DNA of 64,000 nucleotides, taken from NCBI GenBank assembly GCA_025084515.1, contig JAJAGP010000016.1, positions 186,001 through 250,000 on the forward strand. The letters run 5' to 3'. Shown one piece after another: positions 43,792 to 56,300 of this stretch. The translations under genes and the position numbers were made by a program. The notes under the pieces are model-generated. The model did not search any database. It saw nothing but the letters and a program-made list of their open reading frames with translations, and was not told the origin of the DNA. How positions within the stretch are numbered: the first letter of the stretch is position 1; each line of letters starts with the position of its first letter. The stretch is from Ancistrus triradiatus (Eukaryota > Chordata > Actinopteri > Siluriformes > Loricariidae).

Positions 43792-46700
43792 GTAAGTGAT
43801 GTATGGCCTAATAGCGCACAGAATGTGCTGGTGTATTATGGTCAGTAAGTGCTGGTGATGGGATCAGTGTCGTGAGTCTAACTGTTGAAAGTTAGATTAC
43901 GTTTGTTATCTGTCTGTTTAACAAATTACTAAAACAATGCTATATATATATATATATATATATACATACATACATACATACATACATACACATACACATA
44001 AAATGAATGTGTGTGTAGACTATGTAAGTAAACAGATATATGTAAGGGCATAAGACGGATGTGCACTTAAGGACAAGAATTAAATTAGGTTCAAGTAGAT
44101 CTTCAGTTTAAATTTACTCATTGCCCGTCTTGGTTATATAATAGTTCAATTAATAATTAAATAATCCATTTGATCAGCCATGATATGTTTGGTTTACTAA
44201 ACCAATTTTTGATTTAATGGAAATTATGATTTTCCAGTTTAACATCATGTAAAGCTTGCCTCTAAATCATAACACTGCTGCAAACTATGGCTGGATGGAG
44301 GTGGAGGGGCAATGTTACTGATGTTACTTAAAACTGATGATGAACACAATGTTAAAATTTACATTTACAGCATTTAGCAGACACCCTTATCCAGAGCGAC
44401 TTACAATTGATACAGTCTTACCATCCAAGCAATTGTGGGTTAAGGGTCTTGCTCACGGACCCAACAGTGGCAGCTTGGCAGAGGTGGGATTTGAACCCTG
44501 GACCTTGTGGTCCATAGTCCAGTACCTTAACCGCTTGACTACTACAGTCCCAGTTTAAAAAGAAAAAAATACAGTAAAATAAAAACATGCAACAATACAG
44601 TTATTGTGAAAGCTTTTTCTAACTGTAGAAACTGTAGAAATTAGTTTATACTCACACTCCTGAGCAAAAATTAAAATAGGCCAAGCATGAAGTCAGATTC
44701 CTGTTTTGGCCTGATCAGAACCCAGACTGAAACCCTACAGAGAATTTCACTCTCAAGTTACCTAGTTGTTTAAGTTATACTGATTTCCTCCTTTTTGTTC
44801 AGGAGTCTACAATACATTGTGTGATTTAAATAAGCAGATAGTGTAGTAATATAATGTTTCTGACGAGCTTCATGATGCCGTGTCACTGAGTAACTACGCC
44901 TATGGTCGGTAATTATACAACACTGACTAGCTCTGCTGCTAAATATGGCAGCAAATAGTTAGGTTTATGTTATCGTTGTTAGTAATTTATTGTGGGCTCT
45001 GTTTTTGTTAAATAACTTGCTTCTCATATGTTAAAGGGTTCAAAGGGGTTTAATGTTTTTGCCAAACAAAATCTTGTGATACATACCACATATTGTTTTT
45101 AGATGTCTTCCACATTGCCCACCCCTATTTATAACTAAGTTAAGTAATCTCAAATAGAATTTAGAATGAAATGCACATTGTGTGAAACAGGTCATTGATC
45201 AAAATGGTCGTTGACTGGACTCTACCATAGTCACGTAATGTAGGACTGTGGTAGCCTAACGGTTAAGGTACTGGACTCTGGACCAAAAGGTCCAGGGTTC
45301 AAATCCCGATTCTGCCAAGCTGCCACTGTTGGGTCCTTGAGCAAGACCCTTAACCCACAATTGCTTGGACTGTAAAACTGTACCAATTGTAAGTCGCTCT
45401 GGATAAGGGCGTCTGCTAAGTGCTGTAAATGTAAATTAAAAGATTTTTTCACAAGAAAACTATGTCAAAAGAATGCGTCATAGACTTTATGAGTGGAATG
45501 CTACCATACTGAACTGTTGAACATGTCGTGCCCTCCAGGAAATGCACAACACCGTGGTTCGTCAGTTACAAGCACACATTAATCACACACACTGTAGAAC
45601 CAAAATATCAAGATGATCGCTTTGCCAAGACTTATAAACAATTAAACACCTCTTCGTCAACTGTCTGAACCTGAACATAACAAGGGAAAACGTATTTAAT
45701 GAGACCAACCTCAAAGACTTGTTCAGGAACACAAGCCCAGGGAAAGTAATACACTTCTTATCCTACCTAAATATAAACACCTATTATAATGCTACTGCAC
45801 TCCAAACCATTAAAGTCATAAACCTGCCAGGCTGTTGATAGCTAAATTGTGGTGATAGGGATTAAAACCAAACAAACTAACAGAACAAAAGTATAAATGC
45901 ACACGGTGGAATAGAATAAAAAACATACCTCGTTGGCTGCACACAACCTAGAAGGAATGTGTCCAAATGGAGACACCAATTCCCAGAACAGGCAATGTAG
46001 TATCACCTTATAAACACTTTAAATCCAGCATGGCACCACTAGTATGAAGTACAGCAGTCAAATGACTGGCACTTAGCACTTCTAGGTATATGTAGGTGAA
46101 GTTGGCACATATAGTGTTGAGAAGAATACAGACGTCTCTGCTTGTGTCCATGTGCAACAGAGACTGTCACGTAGTTCCACTTATCCAAATAGTTAATGCA
46201 AAGTAATTCAATATACATGAAAATAAAAATGTAAACAAAACATCAAAGTATGACATAATATTTAGAGCAGTAAAAAATGCTAAACCTTTTTCATTTGACC
46301 AGCTGTTTATGGCTGCAACATCTGGAGTTAAAAGACAGATTTTTATTGCCTGTTAGAATTTGTTATAATGTTGTTAAACTGAACGGACATTGGTTGGATG
46401 TTTGTTAGTTTGTGCTTACCAGTAGTTCTTAAACAATTGACCTGATGTACCTGTCATATTTTTCAGCTATCCTATTTACCAGCTGGGTAACCCTCAGCTG
46501 AGGATATTTCGTCCCACGTTCAACATGACTCTCGTCAGACCAGGCAAACCACAGCCGCCTGACACTGTCCAGTTCCGTGTATCCATGGAGTAAGTGTTTA
46601 ATGCTCTTCTGGTAGATCTGCTCTACAATCCTCTTTAGTTGTACACAAATATTTGGGTACTCTAAACCAAAGGATGTGCGTTGCTGTTTTTTTAATGAAT

Positions 46701-49376
46701 ATTTATACTCTGGGGGAACAAACTTAAATGTTTTGGTGTGTGCAAAAGTGCATGTTTACAGATGGTCCATTGGTGTTTTTGTAACGGTCCTTAATTGACT
46801 TATTAATTGTTCGTTTAAACTTGCAGAAATGCGTAGTATTTAAAGTCAGAGCTTGCGTTCACTTTTTTTTCATTTGATTAGGGGTGCAACATTTGTGAGT
46901 ACCGTATTTTTCGGACCATAAAGCGCACCGGGTTATAAGACGCATGAAATGAAACAAAACTCTTAAGTTCCGTCGGAAGCTCAGTTTGGCCTTTACCTGG
47001 CGCAGGGCGTCTTCTTGCTTCCTCCACTTCCGTATCATTGATTCGTTAATGTTGAATTCTCTCACAGCTGCTCTATGTCTATGTTGATAGCGCTGAGTTT
47101 GAAATCCGCTTTGAAAATAAATGAATGAATGCACGTACCCTAATGCTGAGGCACATACCGTATTACTCCGCTATGCTGTGCACTACGGTGGCTGTGAGCT
47201 TCGTAACTTACCAAGACCGTGCTAAAACATTTTGACAGATTTATGAGCGCCGTGTACCATCTACAATCGGTTCTAGGTCAGAAGGCTCAACCAGAATTAA
47301 TTCATACATTAGGCGCACCGCATTTTAAGGCTCACTGTCGATTTTTGAGAAAGTTAAAGGATTTTAAGTGCGCCTTATGGTCCGAAAAATACGGTAAGGC
47401 TGGACATAATTTATCTAATAAATACGAAATAGAAAAAGAACTGCCACCGGGTGTAATTTAGGGTTTAACCACTAGGTGACAGTCAAGTATTAGTAAAGAA
47501 AGTTGGCACCTTGTGGTATGGTAAGGTAGTGGTAATATGAACGAACGATCAGGGTGCTTCACATCACTACTTAACGTGTTGAATAATGCATGGCATGTGG
47601 TAATATCCCCAGCTTAGCAGACGAAAATCAAACCAACAGAGTTAGATAATCTGATTCTGTGGCTTTTTAGAGGCAGATTAAAACACATCTGCATTAAATT
47701 AGTGTCTTGTCGAATTTGAATATTGCTATACGTGAAAATTATGCATGTTCACAGCAAATGCTGAATCCCCCCCCATTAGGAGTACCAAACTTAATTACGT
47801 ATACCTTGGTGGAGATAGGTGTACTTTATGGGTGCACCAATATAATGTCTATGTGGAAAACCGCTATCAGTATCTTTCTGGGTTTGACTTATGGAGACGA
47901 TGCACTGCATAGATTCACAAATTTATAATCTGTCAATTGTAACTGATACATCATGCACACCAACATGCATCAAAATGTGTTCGAATGTATCAAAACGTGC
48001 CTAATTTCAATTTAGGTCCCTGAGTATGATTGCAGTCGGACTGGCTCAGTTATAATGATTATCCAGTTTAAATATATTTTTTTAAGTTGGGAAAATGTGA
48101 GAACAGTGGACACAATTTTTAGATTGTCAAGTGTTTAAACGTGCAGCATTTTTATTACATTTTAGTCGTTTATCAGAAGTTTTTATCCTGCGCAACTTGT
48201 ATAAAACTTGCACATTCTTACCATCCAAGCAATTGTGGGTTAAGAGCCTTGCTCAAGGACCCAACAGTGGCAGCTTGGCAGAGGTGGGGTTTGTTCCCTG
48301 GACCTACTAACTACTAAGCCAGCATCGTCATATTTTTATAATTAGTAGTCATAATATTATAATATTTCTGTAAAATAAGAATAATTGTTATTATTGTTGT
48401 ATAATTATTGTTATAAATGATGATATTGTCTGTCAGGAAAAGCTGAGCTACTCAGTTGCTCAGATGGGCATTAATAGCATGGGCTAAATGCTCGATCCAA
48501 GTCTCGAAAGCTCCCTCCACTGCCTTTCATGGTTCTGCGCATGTCTTTCACAGAAATGCTGTCACTATGGTGTTAGCTATGCGTTGGTGCACCTGGACTG
48601 GAGCACCTGTGCTGTATTCTGGATGTGTAAACATGTTAAGGCTGTTTCAGAAGCAGAATCAAGATTGCACTTGCAAAAATAATGAAACCTAGGAATAGAT
48701 GGCATGTGGACTCTAAACTGGAAATAAGGGAGCGATAAACACATTCTATCTCACAGAGCACTTTTCAAGTATAGACATACGCTCACTGGAAACTTCATTA
48801 GGTTCACCATTTCAGATATTTAACCAGCCAATCAAAGTTCATACCGAGCATCTTGGTTGTTGGTACTAGACAGCCTCGTCTGAGTATTTCCGAAAATGCT
48901 GAGCTACTGGGATTTTCACACACAGCCGTCTGTACAGATGGGTTTACAAAGAATGGTCAGAGAAAGAAAATATCCTGTGAGTGGCAGTTCTCTGCACAAA
49001 AATGCTTTGTTGATGTCAGAGGAGAATAGCCAGACTCTTGGGTGTCATGATGGCTTGGTGGTTAGCATGTTTGCCTGTCAGCGCTAGGGTCTTGGGTTTG
49101 CGTCCCCATCTGAGCGGGGTTTCCGTGTTTTCCCCATGTTCTCATGGATTTCCTCCCACAGTCCGAAAACATGACGGTTAGGTTGATTGGTCATTCAAAA
49201 TTGTCCTGGTATGAGCGAGCGCTTGAATGACTGTGTGTATGTATGCCCAGAGATGGGTGGCGCGCTGTTCTTGGTGCCATCCTCTTTCTCTTCCCTACAG
49301 TCCTGTAAAGTCCCCTAGGGAGCTGTGGTTTCCGGTTCAGAGTACACTGTGCATGCAATTGACTGCTACTTCTCAC

Positions 49377-49423
<47 letters not shown>

Positions 49424-52400
49424 GATTGGATGTAAAAGCAGAGTGTTGATTGTAAAGTGTCCCTGAGTTTGAGAAAGCTGCTATATTAGCCTAACTAGTA
49501 ATAATAGTACTGAATGCACAAAATGTTGAACCTTGAAGCAGATGGGATACAAAGCAGAAGAGCACTCCAGGTGCCACTCCTGTGAGCTATTACCAGGCTA
49601 CAGTTCACACTGGCTCAGCAAAATTGCACAACAGAACATTGGAAAAATGTTTCCTGGTCTGACGAGTCTCGATTTCTGCTGTCATATTCAGATGGCCGGG
49701 TCAGAATTTGTCCTGAACAACATGAAAGCACAGATTGATCCTTTCTTGTATCAATGGTTCAGGCTGGTGGTGGTGGTGTAATGGTGTGGTGGATATTTTT
49801 ATGGCACGCACTGAGCCCCTTAATACCAGTTGAGCATAGTTTAAACACCACAGCCTACCTCAGTATTATTGGTGACCATGTCCATGCCTTTATGACCACA
49901 GTGTAACCATTTTTTTATCGTTTGATGGATACTTCCAGCAGGATAACAGGGCATGTCACGAAGCTCAAATCATCTCAAACTGGTTTCTTGAACATTACAA
50001 TGAGTTGACTGTATTCAGATGACCTCCACAGTCACCAGATCTCAGTCCAACAGAGCACCTTTGGTGTGTGTGGTGGAATGGGAGATTGGCGTCATGGATA
50101 TGCCATCGACAAATCTGCGGCAACGGTGTTATGCCACCATTTCAATATGGACCAAAGTCTCTGAGGAATGTGTTCAGCACCTTGTTGAATCTATGCCTCA
50201 AAGAATTGAGGCAGTTTTGAAGGCAAAAGTGGGTCCGACTCGGTACTAGCAAGGTGTTCTTAATTGTGCGTGTGCATGCGTGTGTGTGGGATGTTTTATT
50301 GTCCCAGAGAACACTGGGTGCAATCGCAAGGGTTAAGAGCCCCACAGGACCACCACAGATCAAGTTCTATTTGGGTGGTGGATCATTCTCAGCACTGCAG
50401 TGACACTGGTGTGGTGGTGTGTTGTGCTAGTTTGAGTGGATCAGACACAGCAGTGCTGCTGGAGTTTTAAACCACCTCAGTGTCACTGCTGGACTGTTGG
50501 ACTACTGGTCCACCAGCCAGAAATATCCAGCCAACAGTGTCCTGTGGGCAGGGTGCTATGAGTACCGATGAAGGATTAGAAGATGACTAACACAAACTGT
50601 GCAGCAACAGATGAGCTACTGTCTCTGTCATTACATCTACAAGGTAGAGCGCCTTAGGATTGCACCGGGGATCTCTGGTACTGTGAGGTGACAGTGCTCG
50701 GTTCTTGATCACCTTGGAACTCGTCACATTCGGTCCTCGAAACATTTTGACTAGAAAAATTTGTCCTTGTCCTTGTCGGTTGCTCGGTATTCAGTGTTTA
50801 AACTTGTATGAGTCAAGCTGCGGAACTTGTTTCAACTGAAACTGTACTCACGATTCAGTACACAGTGATTCAGGTTCACGGTAGCCCTTGGTCAGAGTAA
50901 ATCTGTGCTGTTTTTATCATGTTTGTCTTTATTTTTACATCTACACTATTATATTCTTAGTGCAGAGAAGTCTCCGTGGGTCCTAAAACGGTTAGTTTAT
51001 AAGAGCCAACCGAAAGCAAAACAGGAATTGAATGCTCCAGAACATTACTTACTTAAATTAGTCATTATGAGGTTGAATCTCCATTTACAGGTGATATAAT
51101 GTAACTGGAATCATTTGAGTTGCACCAGAAAATTTGAAGAAGAAGCTGGCAAATAAGAAGAAAACTTCAGCCTCATCTCCTCCTCCCCATCGCCTCAGGT
51201 CATGATACATTTAACTTGTGATGGATTTGTTGGACCATATCCCCATAATAAATCAAGGAGCACCTATACAATTCAACTCCATTAATATATGTATAATGCC
51301 TTATACAGTGTGGATTTTCTGGGGGTCTGGAACTTATTAATACAATTTACATTGTTCTATATGGAAAAATTGGGCTCAGCGCTCATTGTTTTCGGTTCTT
51401 GACGAGCCTCCTGGAAAAAATTAAAGAGAACTGAGGTACCTGTATTTTCAGATAACTTGTTTTTAGGAAACCAAAAAGAGGTAGTTTCTACCGAGAAAAG
51501 ATGTAAACGTGTTTGTGTCTGATCTAGGGTTACATTTTGTCCAAAAGTTACTGATGAGATGTAATGTTCCCAGTGTAGGAAGTTTTTTGCCATTCACTGT
51601 TATTTGCATCTCACCAGTCTTCTTAGACAACAAAGCAAAGTCTGCTGATGACGTTTGTTCACCGTCAGTAGCGTCCAAGCATTTGTTATTTCGGCACAGC
51701 GTTGTAATATGAAACAGGCAGTCAAACAGTAAATGAGGGCTCTAATAGCAGAGCTCACATGCAAAGAGGACAAAGTCTGCTTTGTTTTCAGTTAAACCTG
51801 AGGGCGTACATCTTACTCATTATCCTGTTGGTAAGCCTTCCAAAGTGCACAAGTTCATAATCATCCTATGTGTTAGCGCTAGTTTAAGTGCTGGGGCAAT
51901 TTTTTTTTTAACCTGGAAGGATTTCAGGGTTTTGTTTTCACAGTCTTCAGTGAATCTGTGTATATCATTCTGAACTGGGCATCATCTTCACCTGTAGCCC
52001 AGTGCCATCTGGGCCATCTGGCCGGGGATTGAGTGTAATGCTTAGGTACTTAAGTGCGTCAACTTTGAGTCTTCAAAATAAGACTGAACGCCATCTGTCC
52101 TCCTGAATTTTAAAGTGGAACTAAAAAACAAAGTTCTGAAAACAGTGTAACCCCCTCTCTTATCTCTTTCTGACCACAGAATTCCTTGTCATTTGCTCAT
52201 GCTGGCTTTATCTGTCTTGTAGACTATAGGCTGTAGTTCTGATGTCAGTGTTTTGTTCTCTGAGCCAGAGGTTTTTCAGCCACTATGTTGTTGTTTTACC
52301 GTCAGTTTGTTCAAATGCATCGAGGCACTATATTGATTTCATGCTTCTTTTTTTTGCTACTTGATTCTGGAGGGTCTGTCATTCATTGCACAGATTTTAG

Positions 52401-55400
52401 ACCTCTTTGATGAACTGCCTACTTGAAAGACTTTAAAGAAGCAGGATGTGAGCATGTGTGTGCGTGTGAGTGAGGGAAGGATGAGCAGTGTTTAGAGACG
52501 AGAGTCTGTGTTGTTTTGAATACCTTTTATGTGTGACGGGTGGGGTTCTTTTGAAACTGGGAACATTAGAGAAGATTGAACAACAGGGAGCAGGAGTACT
52601 TATGAAACAATGAGAAGCACAGACCCGAGCTAGCTGGCCAGATGTGGCCCTTCTGATGGCATGTTCTAGTCTGTCTGTCAGCATGAGAGGCAATGTGCCA
52701 AGTTCAGTTTTCCCATATTCAGTGCACCCTATGAACCCATGACCTCTTGTGAAGGCTCCGCCATCACAGGGAACTTGCTACGCTTCATTTCTCCTCCCTT
52801 CTTGTATTGTCTGTGCTCTATGAAGCATATCTACAAATCAAGTGGTAATCTACAAATCCCCCTTTGAGGATGGTCGCCGTCACATGGAGTTTCTTAGAAA
52901 CATTAGATGCCTTCTTAGAAAGGTACTGCTATGAAGGCTGATGGTAACTACTGTTAAGAAAATTCACATGCCACGTGCCTCGTGGTAGGCTTAGGGTCAG
53001 GGTTTGTGGTGGTCTGGCGCAGATAGCTATAAGCAGGCTTTTAAAGATTAATGCTACCCTCTAATCAAGCGCTGGATTTTCACTCAAGTGACTTGGAAAG
53101 CATTTTGTCCTGATTTCCATTCCACTCCCTGCCTGCAGAGGATCTTGCTTTCTAGGAATCACCTCTCACTCACTCTCTCTCGCTTGCTCGCTCACTCACT
53201 CACTCAGACTTACTCACCCATATTGCTCTGTCCTGATAAATTACAGGACCCAGCTTACTGCTTTCTCCACTGCTATTCACGCCCTTCAAGCGGCACTGAG
53301 TTACAAATCCTATCACATCATCAGACGTATCACTAGCCCCTCATTCTAATGCAAACCCCTCTGAAAATGGCCGTGTCGTCGACCATTCTGCTCCCGCTGC
53401 CTCCTGGAGTGTCCCGACATGCTCTCTTTGATGTTTCCCTTGAGATATTAGGTGTGTAGAACAATGATGCCATCTGTTTCTATGCAGTGCTAGGCTTCTG
53501 AAAAGCTGAGTCAGTCTGACTGTGCTTGGTAATCTTAGAAATGTTTAGCTTAGATGAGTCATCTGCAAGGAACTGCACCCACAAGAGCGCTTGTTTGTTC
53601 GTTTTCAGGACAGATGCATTCTCAGGCTATGAGAGACTCACATGTCGGTTTTCGGTCATTTCGTCTGAAGTTGTTGACTGACTTTTTTTTTAGTATGTCT
53701 ACAAGTTACTGTCTATATACTGGACATACAGTAATCAAATCTAACTTGGTTGTTAGGTTGAAAGCTTTAATAATGTTATGAATTACCATTATGATTTAGG
53801 CCGGAGATGTACAGTGGTACCTCGGTTCTAGTCGTTAATTCGTTCCAGAAGACTTGTCAAATACCGAGCAAGTTTTTCCCACAACGAATAATGTAAATTA
53901 AATTAATTCGTTCCAGACCATCAGAAAACCCACACAGTATAAGGCCACATAGTCCATACTGTACAATAGCCGAGCCTATTAAACATTAACACTTACATTA
54001 ACTTACAGGTGGACAAAATCATTAACACAAAGCTCATTTTATAATAGTATTGCAAAATCTCATGTTATTTAGTGAGTAATGGATTGAAGTGAAGAGTCAA
54101 AGCAAAACTCTGTTGGTGAACTCTGGATGCTAGCTGCTAATGCTAACCGCTCAGTCTGAAAGCCAGTTTTCCTTTCGGTTGGCTGTGATTTCCTTTCTTG
54201 CCATAAAGCTTTCCTTTCGGTTGGATGTCATTACTAACCATTTTAGGACCCATGGAGAATTATTTGCACTAAGAATATAGTATTGTAGATATAGAATAAA
54301 GAAACACTGAGCAAGGTCTATTGTGTACTGAATTGTGAATCATGAATCGAGTTTCGGCTGAAACGAGTCGTGTGGCTTGACTTGTAAAAGTTTAAGCCAG
54401 TGCGCCAAGTACTGAGCAAACGAAGAGAACTGAGGCGAGTTTTTCTAGTTAAAACGCGTCGAGAACCCAACTTGAGTTCCGAGCTGGTCAAGAACTGAGG
54501 TACCACTGTCCTTGTTGTTTAACCATGAGTTTGTGTAGACAACTGACTGTCGTGAATGTAGTTGTTCACAAACATTATGGTGTATTAGGTGTGTGTGTTA
54601 ATGGGGGATTCTGCTAGAGGACACACCAGAGAACTCCGACACTGTAGAACTTCTGGATGTTCATGAGCTAAACAGTGAACATGGAGGTTCTCTCATTCTC
54701 ACGGATCACGGCAGAAGAAGCAACAGCGGTGCCTTTGCAAATGGTATGTAAGGCCCTCAAATCAAATGATGAATATGTTTTTCTCGTTCTGCCAATGCAG
54801 AAAATTGATGATGAGAAACACCACCAGTATTTTTGAGTGTTTATTTGTGACTGTGCAGCAGTAATGGGTAATTGCAGAGTTGGTCACACAGCCCCTCTTC
54901 AAAACGTTCTGCCATTTTTGTTGCTCCAGAGTGCCTATGCGGCCCTACACTTCATGTGCGTATTACATCTTCCACACGTCAGGTTCATTTCTGAAGACGT
55001 GCACAACCAACGCACCAACTGGGCGCTAGATACACGATGCTGCCTTGATGCGCACATGTATGTGTAGATAAATGCAAGTAGATCTACGGGATTGGCCTAA
55101 CCGAGAGAAAAACTAACAAAGTTTATCTCTAACCCTAAAAAGTCTCGTCTATTTTAGGAAGCAAAAGAAAGCTCAGTCTAATTTGGTGAGTTTACTGATT
55201 TTGTCAGCTCTGTGCTCATCCCAGCAAATGGCCAACCATAAAAATTCATGCCATTTGATTCCCTTCTGAAAACCAGTGTTGCTGATGCCTTCAAAATCTT
55301 TAGCTGAGCAAAAATAAATAGGATGGGGAATTTCTGGGTCAAAAAAAACTTTTGACAATTTACTTTGGCATCACCAAGCCGTGTATGAAGAATTCAAGGT

Positions 55401-56256
55401 CAGAGCAGAAAATCTTTTGGACGGAAAATATTTTGGATACATTTGCCAGTGCAGCACCGTATGCAAGAGGTTCCAAGTGCCACATGGGAAAAGAAGGATC
55501 CTATAACAAAGTAAAATGTCACAGAAGTTTCTATTTGGGGAGGAAATAATACTGTATATAAAGTTCTCTAAGGCACATATTTTAATTGCCAAGTACTGAG
55601 AGTGACTGCCATTTGTGAGACATTGTCACTGTCAGAGTGCCGTAACTGTTAAGCCGAGCAAATCAAATCAAATGAACACACGGAAAACTGAGCAAGACAG
55701 AGTTCACTTGTGAAATGTCTGCTCAGATCATGCATACAGCAGGAAAGTAGTTGTATTTTCATATAAAAGACAGTAATATCACTGTGTGTACATATGTCTG
55801 TACTTGTAAGGACCAAATGTCCTCACATTGGTAGAAAAACCTGGTAATTTTGACTTTAGGACTGTTTTGTGCAGCCGTTTTGGTTGACTGTGGTAGCCTA
55901 GTGGATAAGGTACAGGACTATGGACCAGAAGGCCCAGGGTTCAAATCCCACCTCAGCCAAGCTGCCACTGTTGGGTTTTTGAGCAAGGCCCTTAACCCAC
56001 AGTTTTTTAGATTGTAAGGTAGCAATTGTAAGTCGCTCTGGATAAGGGCGTCTGCTAAATGACTTAAATGTAAAAATGTAAACATTTTGTCAATCCTCAC
56101 TTCTTTCATATCATTTTTCCAAAAATGGCAATTTTTATTTAAAAATCAAGAGCCAAAAGACTTGCTTTAGGTTACTGTAGCTAAGGTTATGGTTAGGAAT
56201 AGGTGTATTGTTAATTATTTACAGTAATCATTGTATCGGTGGAAGGTCCTCACAAG

Positions 56257-56300
<44 letters not shown>

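Larger units (their letters stand above)
48893..50249 (+). pseudogene. Tc1-family transposase pseudogene (49 kb)
   Basis: The N-terminal piece reads NAELLGFSHTAV-like residues in shifted frames. After the insertion come ISGWKNVSWSDESRF-like words from 49640, a GGGGVMVWW-like stretch near 49766, a QQDNRACHEAQIISNWFLEH-like second motif near 49935, and SPDLSPTEHLW near 50032. The final 30 codons read VSEECVQHLVESMPQRIEAV, LKAKVGPTRY and stop at 50247-50249. Many frameshifts. The Glu of the third motif survives. Confidence 0.78.
48780..50255 (+). mobile_element. Tc1-like transposon remnant split by a SINE and GT repeat
   Basis: Starts near GCTCACTGGAAACTTCATTAG (worn inverted end) and passes an N-terminal region (GAGTATTTCCGAAAATGCTG, CTGGGATTTTCACACACAGC). 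It resumes after the insertion at about 49505 and runs to a transposase C-terminus at 50249. Related to the fragment at 16757. Confidence 0.82.

Noticed and set aside
49379..49422. GT and CA tracts as regulatory Z-DNA sites or CRISPR-like repeats
   Set aside because: Simple dinucleotide repeats of the usual fish kind, without spacers or conserved neighbours.
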